This document shows positions 16,080-24,424 of a DNA stretch of 43,939 nucleotides, piece after piece. The stretch spans positions 1 through 43,939 of the forward strand of contig JAJYVD010000017.1 in the NCBI GenBank assembly GCA_021792185.1, given 5' to 3'. The notes under the pieces were generated by a model. The model saw only the letters and a program-made list of their open reading frames with translations. It was not told where the DNA came from and searched no databases. Made by a program: the position numbers and the translations under genes. Source of the stretch: Nitrospirota bacterium (GTDB lineage: Bacteria > Nitrospirota > Thermodesulfovibrionia > Thermodesulfovibrionales > Dissulfurispiraceae). The first letter of the stretch is position 1. Each line of letters begins with the position of its first letter.

Positions 16080-17143
16080 TATTTAATGATTCCTCCGTCT
16101 ACAGCATTTTCAACTCTATCAACAATTATCTTTTCTCCACCGCTCAATCCTGATAATACCTCTATCTGTTCGCCGTATTTTTTTCCTGCCTTTATCAGGC
16201 GGTATGTTATGACTCCTTTATCATCCACAACATAAACTCCAACGAGCTGTCCCTTCTCCACAATTGCTTTTTGAGGAACGAGTATTGCCTCTCTCTTACC
16301 CTCCGGTATAAGAACCTTGCCGTAAAGGCCGGTTTTTAACGACGGCATCTTCAAATCAATCTTAATAAGAAATGTCCTGGACATGGGATCAACAGCAGGG
16401 ATTATTTCCGTTATCCTGCCCTTTGCCTCCTGTCCTATGGAGTCTATGATCACATCAACAGGCATTCCTATCTTGAGCTTCCCTGAAAGCCTCTCATCTA
16501 CATTGGCTTCTATCCTGAAATACGAATTGCCTTCTACGGTTAAAATTGGTATGCCGGGGACAGCCATGCTGCCCAGTTCTATTTTTTTCTCGGTTACGAC
16601 TCCGGATGTGGGTGCGCTTATTCGTGTAAAACCGTGATATATCTGTGCCTCTGCAAGCATTGCCTTTGCCCTTTCATATTCCATATCAGAGACCTTTTTC
16701 TGCGTCTCTATCTGGTCTATCTCCTGCTGTGATATGGCCTTTTCATCGTGGAGATTTTTATATCTCTGGTATGTTATGTCCATTAAGGATTTGTTCTGCT
16801 TTGCCGCCTCAACTGTTTTCTCTGCTGCCTTGACCCTCTGGGCAACATCCCTGTCGTCTATGGTCATGAGAACCTGGCCTGCATGCACCCTGTCGCCTTC
16901 TTTTACTTTTACAGAAGTAACAGTCCCCATCACCCTGCTCGCAATGACGCTGATTGTTTTCGCCCTTACAGTACCGGATGTTTCGTAGTATTCATCCACC
17001 TGTGTGGGATGGACTTCTGCCAATGTTACACCTGTGACAGCCTGCCTTTTCACCTCGGCAGTGCCAGGCTTAACCTTGTCTTTGCAGCCGAATAGTAGAA
17101 GCAAAGAGAAGATGAGAAGATAAGAAGTCAGTTTTCTGCTCAT
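16079..17143 (-). CDS. RND periplasmic adaptor (membrane fusion lipoprotein)
   Basis: 354 residues. A lipoprotein signal with lipobox LLFGC (Cys about 20) anchors it to the inner membrane. The lipoyl-like domain ([18 protein letters not shown]), an alpha-hairpin coiled coil (about 100-165) and the second lipoyl half ([19 protein letters not shown]) are followed by beta-barrel and membrane-proximal domains, all standard for HlyD/AcrA-type adaptors. It bridges the permease and the TolC-like channel. It starts 15 bp after the TolC-like gene with GGAGG upstream. Confidence 0.9.
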
Positions 17144-17158
17144 AGTATTCCTCCAGAT

Positions 17159-18511
17159 CTATTGCTCAATCTTTAAATCCTTTAATATAGTTCCGCTTTC
17201 ATAGCTTAAGTTTGCTACTGCAATCCTGTATTCGTTCCCCTTTGCCACGAGGTTTGCCCTTGCATGGTCAAGGCTTACCTGTGCATCCATCAGATCCACT
17301 ATTGGCGACAAGGCATTCTCGTATCTTATTTTCACAAGCCTCTTTCCCTCTTCTGCGGTCTTTAATGCATTCTTTGATAACTCAACATTCTTCTTTGCCT
17401 CTTGTACTCCGAGGTATGCCTCATAAACCTTGAATGCCACTGCCTTTTTGAGACCATTGAGATATTCCTCTGTCTCTGCAACTTTATATTTTGCCTTTGA
17501 CCTTTCATACTCCCTCTTTGTGCCATCGAGTAGTTCCCATCTTAAAAATGCCGTAATCTGCCAGCTATCGCCCTCTGAGCCGAGGGGCCTCCTGCGGTCA
17601 TTTAATTGATAAGAGCCTCCGATGCCTATTGCGGGAAAGTAGCCTGATTCCGCAAGTTTTATGCTATTTTGGGCATTTTCATATCTTAATTCGAGAGACT
17701 TTATGTCCTTTCGTGTTATAGATGCATTTGTATAATAATCAGCGCTCATCACTGTAAATTCAGGGCTTTCATCATCCGAATCGACTGATTCCGTCATGCC
17801 GAGAAGCAATCCTAATGCCCTTTTGGCAATGTTAAGATTTTTCTGTGCACTCACGAGCCTTTGCTCAGCATCTGTTACGGCAGTGGATGCCCTCAAAGTG
17901 TCGGAGTAAAGGCCCAAGCCTGTCTTGTATCGCAATTCGGCTATTCTGAAATGCTCTTTTGCATCCTCCACTGCCTTTTCTGCAACCTTCACATGCTCCT
18001 TTGCAGTATGAACCATCAGGTATGTCTGCACGACCCTGAAAGCTATATCCTCCTTTTTCCTTATAAAATCCTCGCCCTTCGCCGAAAACTCGGTCTTTGA
18101 CATGTCCAGTCCGATGTATGCCTTTCTTACGAATAAAGGCTGTTCGAATGAAAGAGATGTCTGGAAATCGTTTATCGGTTTCGGGTCGTTTAATGATGTT
18201 ACTGCAAAATCGGACTGTGCAAAGCGTTTCTGATTAAGCTTTGCCATAAAAGAATATGTCGGATTGTTTGTCCTCATGTATCTTTCCTCGAATGTTATCT
18301 TTGGAAGCAGGAAACTCCGCGCAACCCCTATATCTTCCTTTTGTGCATAAAGGGAGTTTTTAAATGCCAAAATCTCGTGGTTACTTTCAAGTGCGGTTCT
18401 GATTGTATCAGAAAGGGAGATCTGTTTTTCAGCAGCGTTAACATTCTGCGCTGCCACGAGTATTAGAAAAGAAAAGAATATAAATAAACTCAGATTACAT
18501 AACTTCGTCAT
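17159..18511 (-). CDS. TolC family outer membrane efflux protein
   Basis: About 450 residues with a signal peptide ending NVNAAE and the two OEP repeats of TolC-like channels (about 35-230 and 245-440). Both are rich in heptad helices, e.g. LRASTAVTDAEQRLVSAQKN and LMDAQVSLDHARANLVAKGN. It forms the outer-membrane exit duct for the RND pump encoded downstream. The ATG at 18511 is chosen because GGGAGG lies five bases upstream; a GTG four codons earlier falls inside that site. It overlaps the arsR stop, so it is translated together with the regulator. Confidence 0.9.
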   Translation of the reverse strand: MTKLCNLSLFIFFSFLILVAAQNVNAAEKQISLSDTIRTALESNHEILAFKNSLYAQKEDIGVARSFLLPKITFEERYMRTNNPTYSFMAKLNQKRFAQSDFAVTSLNDPKPINDFQTSLSFEQPLFVRKAYIGLDMSKTEFSAKGEDFIRKKEDIAFRVVQTYLMVHTAKEHVKVAEKAVEDAKEHFRIAELRYKTGLGLYSDTLRASTAVTDAEQRLVSAQKNLNIAKRALGLLLGMTESVDSDDESPEFTVMSADYYTNASITRKDIKSLELRYENAQNSIKLAESGYFPAIGIGGSYQLNDRRRPLGSEGDSWQITAFLRWELLDGTKREYERSKAKYKVAETEEYLNGLKKAVAFKVYEAYLGVQEAKKNVELSKNALKTAEEGKRLVKIRYENALSPIVDLMDAQVSLDHARANLVAKGNEYRIAVANLSYESGTILKDLKIEQ

Positions 18512-18917
18512 TTTTCCTCCCACTTCTCTTTCTTATCTTTTGTTTCATAAATGCCTTGAATGTCTCCATATCGCATTTGCCTGTTCTCTTCTGAAAATCA
18601 TGGCATTCCTTTAATGAACGGAAATCTTTCAGTAAAACCCTATCATCTTTTAAAAGCTCTTTCAATACGGATAAAATGAGCAGATTTTTTTTGGTGAGAT
18701 TTCTTTTAATTCTGTAAAACATGAGCTTGCCCTCCCTTCTTCCTGCGAGAAACCCTGACTTTGCAAGAAGGGAGAGATTCCTCGATACGAGGGGCTGTGA
18801 CATGTTGAGGACTCCCATTATCTGGCATACGCACAATTCCCTTTTTTCGAGAAGCATGAGTATCCTCAGCCTTGATTCGTCCGAGAGGAGCTTGAATATT
18901 TCGGTGATTTCTTTCAT
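18495..18917 (-). CDS. ArsR family metalloregulator
   Basis: About 140 residues with a winged-helix domain (FKLLSDESRLRILMLLEKRE). The motif ELCVCQIM, just before the recognition helix (SQPLVSRNLSLLAKSGFLAG), matches the ELCVCDL metal site of E. coli ArsR, whose cysteines bind As(III)/Sb(III). Two further cysteines lie in the tail (KECHDFQKRTGKCD). It is the first gene of the efflux operon, so it probably represses it and releases on metalloid binding; the ligand is inferred. I prefer the ATG at 18917 because the frame's first ATG overlaps the predicted promoter. Confidence 0.85.
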   Translation of the reverse strand: MKEITEIFKLLSDESRLRILMLLEKRELCVCQIMGVLNMSQPLVSRNLSLLAKSGFLAGRREGKLMFYRIKRNLTKKNLLILSVLKELLKDDRVLLKDFRSLKECHDFQKRTGKCDMETFKAFMKQKIRKRSGRKNDEVM

Positions 18918-18925
18918 AAACATAT

Positions 18926-18954
18926 TTATATATGATTATATGAAAAATTGTCAA
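18926..18954 (-). promoter_or_regulatory. Promoter and probable ArsR operator of the efflux operon
   Basis: On the minus strand TTGACA (18954-18949), 17 bases, then ATATAA (18931-18926). A perfect TATAAT also lies at 18940-18935. The A/T-rich stretch from CATATAAT to AAATATG is an imperfect dyad of the kind ArsR/SmtB repressors bind. Either -10 puts the transcript start within about 12 bases of the arsR ATG, so the mRNA would be leaderless or nearly so. Confidence 0.55.
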
Positions 18955-18986
18955 GAAAAAATATCATTGCATCACAGAATAAAAAA

Positions 18987-19253
18987 ATGTATCCTGATTT
19001 TATGCCCATATTTGTTGTTCATGAGCATCATGCGAGGCCAGGGACGGTGGTTATATGGGACAGGGGGACATACAAATTGCTCGGCGGAGGCATTGATTCC
19101 GGAAGGATTGAATTTCTGTTGAAAGGGAAAAAGTTAAAAGGGATTTTTGTATTAACAAGGATGAAGGGCAAGGATAAGGAGTGGCTTCTTATAAAGAAAA
19201 GGGATGAATATGCTGATGCACATTTTAAACTCCAGACGGTTTTAACTGAGTAG
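18987..19253 (+). pseudogene. LigD 3'-phosphoesterase domain remnant with internal deletion
   Basis: The frame encodes PIFVVHEHHAR, the first conserved block of the LigD 3'-phosphoesterase domain. It jumps directly to PGTVVIWDRGTY, a block that in complete proteins lies about 55-60 residues further on, and ends with LKGIFVLTRMKGKDKEW and LLIKKRDEYAD. The missing part holds most catalytic residues (LHYDxRLE and the later His/Tyr). The join is in frame. The product cannot be a working end-processing nuclease for NHEJ; it is a relic or has another use. The start is uncertain (a TTG at 18948 is also possible). Confidence 0.6.
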
Positions 19254-19365
19254 AGACGTTGTTAAGTTCCATCGGCAATGATTATTGACTTAACCGAATC
19301 TATTTCAAAATGCATCAATAAAGAACAGTCACGGGCTGATTATTATCTAAAGTTTTAATTTGAAG

Positions 19366-19394
19366 TTGACAATGTCTGGCAACAGAAGTAAAAT
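19366..19394 (+). promoter_or_regulatory. Sigma-70-type promoter upstream of the cytochrome gene
   Basis: TTGACA (19366-19371), exactly 17 bases, TAAAAT (19389-19394). It lies in the 336-base gap 19254-19589, about 190 bp before the cytochrome ATG, giving a long 5' leader. The rest of that gap holds no gene that I can support. Confidence 0.6.
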
Positions 19395-19472
19395 TCTTTA
19401 GAAAATAATGACAGGCAAGGCTTTTGTCTGTATAATTCGAGTGGGGTATGAAAATTCTTAAAATTGTTTCAG

Positions 19473-19491
19473 CGGGAACCTAAAGTTCCCG
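19473..19491 (+). other. Leader hairpin of the cytochrome gene
   Basis: CGGGAAC, loop CTAAA, GTTCCCG: a perfect 7-bp stem inside the predicted leader. No T-run follows. The leader from 19473 to 19560 also has GGGAAC repeated at 19503. I could not match it to a known riboswitch. Confidence 0.45.
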
Positions 19492-19589
19492 AATGTCGTG
19501 TTGGGAACAGTACAAGGCCGTTCTGCATATCGAGAAGCCGCATTGGGGGTAACTGTCATGCAAGTTCAAGAATTTAAAAAGGAGGGTTT

Positions 19590-20870
19590 ATGAGAGTATT
19601 AAAGCTTATTTTGGCGGTGCTTTTTATTGCGGTGCCGTTGACTGCGTTTGCCGCTGAGAAAAAGGCGAATTCGATCGATGATCTCGCAAAGATGTATGAT
19701 GTGTCCTCATGCAAGACATGTCATGCCAAGATTTTTGAGGAATGGGAGAAGTCCTACCATGCAACCTCGCTCGTCGGTTCTCCGAGGACAATGGCGACAA
19801 TAGCGAGTGCCGTTAAGGACGGGATGATGAAGGAATGGACAAAGTCAGGGATTAAAAAGATAGAAGACATTAAGGTGGAACATATGATGTCCTGCCTGAA
19901 ATGTCATCTGCCGCAGATAAAAGACGCAACCGATGCAGTTGCACAGGAGATTGCAAAGGCAGCAATCGACGGTGCTGCGGGTGACGAAGCTGCTCAGGCA
20001 AAGCTTAAGAAGGTTGGAATCAACTGCCTTGTTTGCCATAACCAGAAGGCTCTTATTCATAAATGGACGGACGGCGAGCCTGAAGCCAATGTTATTTACG
20101 GCAACAAAGAAGGCGCCCATGCCGATGCGAAGTTCAAGGCCATGAAAAAGAGTCCTATAATGAAAGAATCTATACTCTGCGGGCAGTGCCACGGCCTCGG
20201 ACCGAATTTTGATTTGACGGAGCCTACACAGTGTGCAACGCTTTATGGAAGCTATCTGCATGCCTATGTTCCGGCCGGGGGCAATAAAACCTGTCAGGAA
20301 TGTCACATGGACAAAGGTCATTTTATGCCCGGTTATAGAGACCCTGATCAGGCAAAGAAGGCAGTGACCGTAGAGGTGGATTCAACGGGCTATTATTTCC
20401 TGCCGAAGGCAGGGGATTCGATACCTACCGCAAAGGTTACAGTAAAAATGATGAACAAGGCTGGTCACAGAATTCCTGACGGCTGACCGTCTCCGAACAG
20501 GCTGGTCCTGGATGTGACCGCAAAAACAAAAGACGGCAAAGAGGTATTTAATACGTCAAAGATTTATACCCCGCAGTCTCCTGCAAAAGGAAGAGGCGAC
20601 AAGATGGTATATGGTCCTTTCAGAAAGTCCGGCATGATCGCCGATACAACGCTTCAGCCGGGCAAGAAGGTTGTAGAGACCTTTGAGATTAAATTCCCGT
20701 ATGAAGATGTTGAGAAGGACGGCAAAAAGACCAGAGACATCAAGGCAAAAGAAATGGATGTAACGGTAAAACTCTGGTATATGCCTGCAGGCGGAGACCA
20801 TAAAAAGGGCGTTGTAGGTAAAGACCAATATCTTTTCTATGAGGCATCAAAGACGGTTACGGTGAAGTAA
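19590..20870 (+). CDS. Pentahaem c-type cytochrome with predicted selenocysteine
   Basis: 426 residues read through an in-frame TGA at 20484-20486 (residue 299) to TAA. There is a signal peptide ending AFAAE (about residue 22). Five CxxCH haem-binding motifs lie at residues 41 (CKTCH), 102 (CLKCH), 146 (CLVCH), 197 (CGQCH) and 235 (CQECH). After them comes a beta-rich domain containing NKAGHRIPDG-U-PSPNRLVLDV. GHxxPxG plus the next strand is a common block in large multihaem cytochromes of the c554-like group. The frame continues unchanged after the TGA, codon use stays alike, and a SECIS-like hairpin follows. It should be periplasmic and carry electrons; partners are unknown. SD AAGGAGG precedes the ATG. 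Confidence 0.82.
20498..20510 (+). promoter_or_regulatory. Predicted bacterial SECIS element 3
   Basis: CAGG (20498-20501) pairs with CCTG (20507-20510) around the loop CTGGT. Eleven bases separate the TGA from the stem, the spacing known for E. coli fdhF, and the loop holds GGT. The stem is short, so this is the weakest of the three. Confidence 0.5.
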
Positions 20871-20891
20871 CTCTGTTTTGTGTAGAGAAAA

Positions 20892-20925
20892 GCCATGTCC
20901 CGCTTAACGGGGCATGGCTTTTTTT
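20892..20925 (+). terminator. Rho-independent terminator of the cytochrome gene
   Basis: GCCATGTCCCG pairs with CGGGGCATGGC (11 bp, one G-U) around CTTAA, then seven Ts. The 3' end of the convergent ksgA gene overlaps it. Confidence 0.9.
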
Positions 20926-21680
20926 ATCAAATCGGCGAGTCTTGCAAATTCTTCAATGCTTAATGTTTCAGCCCTTCTGCGAGGGTCGATCCCTGCGGCA
21001 ATCAAAATTTCTTTTATATCATTTGAGATCGATTTCAGGGAGTTTGCGAGCGTTTTTCTGCGCTGCGCAAATGATGTTTTGACTACCCTGAAAAATAGTT
21101 TTTCATCGTTTACTGCTACAGCCGGTTTGTCGAGAATCTCTATGCGAATTACTGCCGAATCCACCTTAGGAACGGGCCTGAACGCGCCTTTGGGGATGAC
21201 GAATTTCAATTCCGGCTTGCTGTAATACTGAACGGCAATCGAGAGAACGCCGTATTCTTTTGTATCAGGCTTTGCGGCAATTCGTTGAGCGACTTCCTTC
21301 TGTATCGTCAGCGTCATGGATTTCAGATTTTTGCGGGCATCGAGGAGTCTGAAAATAATCGGCGTGGTTATGTAATATGGAATGTTTGCAACCACTTTGA
21401 ACGGTTCAAGTGCTTCATATGGATATTTGAGCGCGTCGCTGTGAATAAGTTCTATATTTTTGAATTCGTTCAACTCATCTTTTAATCTCGCATAAAGCTC
21501 GTAATCAAGTTCTATGGCGATTACCTTTTTTGCCGCGCCGGCAAGTATTTTTGTAAGAGTGCCCGGTCCCGGGCCGATTTCGACTACCGTGTCCTCTTTT
21601 GTAACTCCTGACGCTTCAACAATCCTGTGAAGAATAGACGGGTCAAAGAGAAAATTCTGTCCGAGATGTTTTTTAGGCAT
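20904..21680 (-). CDS. rsmA: 16S rRNA dimethyladenosine transferase
   Basis: 258 residues. The N-terminal signature KKHLGQNFLFDPSILHRIV, the SAM-binding GPGPGTLTKIL block and the catalytic NIPYYITTP motif identify KsgA/RsmA, which dimethylates two adjacent adenines in helix 45 of 16S rRNA. The C-terminal helical domain (FRVVKTSFAQRRKTLANSL) is complete, and length matches the family. Its end overlaps the terminator of the cytochrome gene. Confidence 0.95.
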   Translation of the reverse strand: MPKKHLGQNFLFDPSILHRIVEASGVTKEDTVVEIGPGPGTLTKILAGAAKKVIAIELDYELYARLKDELNEFKNIELIHSDALKYPYEALEPFKVVANIPYYITTPIIFRLLDARKNLKSMTLTIQKEVAQRIAAKPDTKEYGVLSIAVQYYSKPELKFVIPKGAFRPVPKVDSAVIRIEILDKPAVAVNDEKLFFRVVKTSFAQRRKTLANSLKSISNDIKEILIAAGIDPRRRAETLSIEEFARLADLIKKAMPR

Positions 21681-21788
21681 GGGATTATAATACTACAAAT
21701 ATGCCGCGATTTATGCTATTTTTAAAGCATGATAATATTCATGAATAATTTGAAGTTGAAAATACTTCTGGGATAGGATATAGGTGAA

Positions 21789-22118
21789 ATGATAAGCGAG
21801 AACACAATAAAAGAGGCGGCTAAAAGAATTGTCGAGCGGTTTCATCCGCAGCGCATTATTCTTTTCGGTTCATACGCGCGGGGGACTGCTGACAATAAGA
21901 GCGATATTGATTTATTGGTGTTATGTCCTCTGAAAAAGAAACGAAGGGAATTGATGGTCGAAATGGATAGTGCTTTGTGGGGATTGGGTTTGGCAAGAGA
22001 TATCGTTGTTCTTACCCCTAAAGAATTTGAAACAGAAAAAGAGATACCCGGCACAATCGCGCGATATGCATCAAAAGAGGGGAAACTGCTTTATGAGCAA
22101 GCCCGAAAAGATAAATAA
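21789..22118 (+). CDS. MNT-type minimal nucleotidyltransferase
   Basis: 109 residues with the polymerase-beta-like nucleotidyltransferase motif GSYARGTADNKSDIDLLV (the GS and DxD residues at about 32-33 and 44-46). Such MntA-like proteins are encoded with HEPN proteins; in type VII toxin-antitoxin systems they AMPylate and silence the HEPN toxin. It overlaps the next gene by 26 bp. RBS GGTGA lies upstream of the ATG. Confidence 0.8.
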   Translation: MISENTIKEAAKRIVERFHPQRIILFGSYARGTADNKSDIDLLVLCPLKKKRRELMVEMDSALWGLGLARDIVVLTPKEFETEKEIPGTIARYASKEGKLLYEQARKDK

Positions 22119-22509
22119 GATTGTAAAGCAGTGGCTGGAATATGCGGAAGAGGATTTACGGTTGGCCAAACATGCCCTTAAGCTCTCAAGCTCATGTCCG
22201 TATAAGCTTATTGCCTTTCATGCGCAGCAGTGCGCCGAAAAATATTTAAAGGCATTTTTAGCTTTTAAGAAAGTTGATTTCCCATACACGCATAATATCT
22301 CTCTCCTATTAGAATTATGCGTTCCTCACGCGGATTGGACAGATGATTTACAGGAAGCAAAAACCCTAACTCCGTACGCTGTCACGGCCCGCTATCCCGG
22401 AAGGGACAAGGTAACTAAAATAGATGCCTTGGATGCTATAACAATAGCTTCAAAAGTGCGTAAGGTCGTCAGAAAGGCGTTAAAACAGGAAGGGATAAAA
22501 ATAACATGA
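22093..22509 (+). CDS. HEPN domain protein, partner of the nucleotidyltransferase
   Basis: 138 residues, mostly helical: WLEYAEEDLRLAKHAL at the N-terminus, then FHAQQCAEKYLKAFLAF and FPYTHNISLLLELC. These are the HEPN (PF05168-like) blocks. The Rx4-6H ribonuclease motif of toxic HEPN proteins is not visible; YTARYPGR-like residues lie near the end instead (VTARYPGRDK). So it may not be an RNase, and the pair may act otherwise than MntA-HepT. The ATG at 22093 overlaps the upstream gene; a longer out-of-context start is unlikely. Confidence 0.75.
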   Translation: MSKPEKINKIVKQWLEYAEEDLRLAKHALKLSSSCPYKLIAFHAQQCAEKYLKAFLAFKKVDFPYTHNISLLLELCVPHADWTDDLQEAKTLTPYAVTARYPGRDKVTKIDALDAITIASKVRKVVRKALKQEGIKIT

Positions 22510-22600
22510 GTCTGACAGTTATGATTTAGGTGATTTTGAGAAATATAAAAGGGCGATAGTAAAGTATCTGGCGAGATAATTTTATTGAGGGGTCACTAAA

Positions 22601-23503
22601 ATGTCTAAACAAAGCGGCCTTGCCCTAGGGTTAGCCATGCTAATTATCCTCCTTTCTATGATTTTGCTTGGATATTCCCTAAAGCAATTTGAAGATAAAT
22701 CGCTGATTAAATCGAGACATAACATTAATGCACTATCTATTAATAACCTTGCAAAAGAAGAAATGCTTGAAATAGAGTTGCAGCCTGTAACTGAACTGGA
22801 TTTTAAATCAAAAGCAGAAGTGTTAAAACTTAGAACAGAGGCTGTTTACAAGCATTCGCATCTTATTTTAGGAGATTACAAACCCTCAGAGCCTATTTTT
22901 GGTCAGATGGAAGATTGTGCGCCATGGTGGGGTGTTCTCGGAATGTCGTATTATGGGAACGGCGAGAAAAGTATCGAGGGGCCATCACTGCAATCTATCT
23001 CTATACTAAATCCTTATCTTTTAGTCGTGCCCGATTTCTATTTTGGATGGAGTCCGGCGCAAGTTTCTATCGCAGAGGTTGGTCGAGCAGAATACCCGAC
23101 TCATTGTGAGCCGCGATCTCTGCGTTGGTATCCGAAGCTCAAGCATGCCGAGGCAGTTTATGAGGCTTCCTGCGCGAGACTAAGCTCGAATTCAGCAATT
23201 TCGCTTATGGCCTATAATGCCCGTGACTTTAACCTGAACTATATTTATGTGTCCTACAAAGATTCGCGCAATATTTTTAAACAGAATCCCCCTACAGAGC
23301 CGTATCTTAATCCTCAGTTTATACATCGCGGTAGTAGTTGCGGCTATCCCGGTGGATGCAATAACCTAAGCCCAAGCACTCCGCCAATTGATAACATTAA
23401 AATCATTAACTGGCCAGCCCAAGTTGTCGTATGGTTCTGGAAGGACAGACCCAGTTCAGTAGAAATGCCGCCTGATATGACATTTATTATAAAGTTCGAG
23501 TAG
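22601..23503 (+). CDS. Membrane-anchored hypothetical protein
   Basis: 300 residues. One hydrophobic segment (about 8-26) is followed by a large, probably periplasmic region rich in Trp and Tyr, with six cysteines (e.g. MEDCAPWWGVLG, HCEPRSLRW, SSCGYPGGCNN) that may form disulfides. I recognise no family. It starts after GAGGGG and is followed 28 bp later by a TPR lipoprotein gene in the same direction, so the two are probably one unit. Length and codon use look genuine. Confidence 0.6.
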   Translation: MSKQSGLALGLAMLIILLSMILLGYSLKQFEDKSLIKSRHNINALSINNLAKEEMLEIELQPVTELDFKSKAEVLKLRTEAVYKHSHLILGDYKPSEPIFGQMEDCAPWWGVLGMSYYGNGEKSIEGPSLQSISILNPYLLVVPDFYFGWSPAQVSIAEVGRAEYPTHCEPRSLRWYPKLKHAEAVYEASCARLSSNSAISLMAYNARDFNLNYIYVSYKDSRNIFKQNPPTEPYLNPQFIHRGSSCGYPGGCNNLSPSTPPIDNIKIINWPAQVVVWFWKDRPSSVEMPPDMTFIIKFE

Positions 23504-23531
23504 ACAACCTATCGGCATATAGGAGATGAAA

Positions 23532-24404
23532 ATGAGAGTAATAATGAGGCTATTCTTAATAGCAGTTATTCTAATGATGACAGGGGCATGTGCTTCGATC
23601 CGTACAGCAAATGAGGCATCAGAGATTCACAAACAGGCAGTTAGAGCCTTTGAATCTGCGTGCTACTATGAAGCGATTGAACTCAGCACGCGTGCTATTG
23701 AGGCAGGAGGTCTTTCACACGATGATCTTTCTGCAGCTTATACCAATAGAGGAAGTGCAAAGAGAAGAATAAAGGACTTTTTAAGTTCTATGCATGACTT
23801 AAATAAAGCAATCGAGTTAAATCCACAAAATGAGGTGGCATATTATAAACGAGGCAACTCAAAGGCGGACTTAGGTAATCTTAGAGGTTCTATTGAAGAT
23901 TATGACAAGGCGATAGAGATCGATCCCTACTATTCCAATGCCTACTATAACCGTGCTATTTCAAATTATGAAATGGGGCAAATGAACGGTGTTGTCGAAG
24001 ACTTGAGTAAGGCGATAGAGTTAACGCCGCGACTTGTGGATGCATATATTTATCGGGGTAATGTAAAAGAAAAACTTGGTGATAGAAAAGGTGCCATTGA
24101 GGATTATGATAAGGCTATAGAGATCAACCCAGAGCCCGAAGAGATTAATCCATGGAATAGTTTCTGGGTATATTATAATCGTGGCGTTCTGAAAAATAAA
24201 AAGGGCGATTTTTCAAGTGCAATTGTAGAATTAAATAAGGCCATTGAGATAGATGGCAGATTTGCTAAGGCATATCTTGAGCGGGGATTTTCAAAGGCTA
24301 AAATTGGTGATATGATTGGTGCTGTTAGGGATATTGAGAAAGGAAAAACATTAGATCCGGAAGCTGCTAATTCATTTCTTCACAAATTGGAGCTGTCGTA
24401 TTAA
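23532..24404 (+). CDS. TPR-repeat lipoprotein
   Basis: About 290 residues. The signal peptide ends at lipobox TGAC (Cys about 19 from the ATG at 23532). At least six tetratricopeptide repeats follow, with the typical YYKRGNSKADLGNLRGSIED and DYDKAIEIDP patterns. TPR solenoids bind other proteins. The start at 23532 has AGGAG six bases upstream; the ATG two codons earlier is too close. It probably acts in the periplasm with the product of the gene before it. Confidence 0.78.
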   Translation: MRVIMRLFLIAVILMMTGACASIRTANEASEIHKQAVRAFESACYYEAIELSTRAIEAGGLSHDDLSAAYTNRGSAKRRIKDFLSSMHDLNKAIELNPQNEVAYYKRGNSKADLGNLRGSIEDYDKAIEIDPYYSNAYYNRAISNYEMGQMNGVVEDLSKAIELTPRLVDAYIYRGNVKEKLGDRKGAIEDYDKAIEINPEPEEINPWNSFWVYYNRGVLKNKKGDFSSAIVELNKAIEIDGRFAKAYLERGFSKAKIGDMIGAVRDIEKGKTLDPEAANSFLHKLELSY

Positions 24405-24424
24405 AGGTTTTGCTATAAATATTT

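Noticed and set aside
20514-20870. A separate small gene after the cytochrome TGA
   Set aside because: It is in the same frame with only the TGA between and has no start site of its own; it is the C-terminal domain of the cytochrome.
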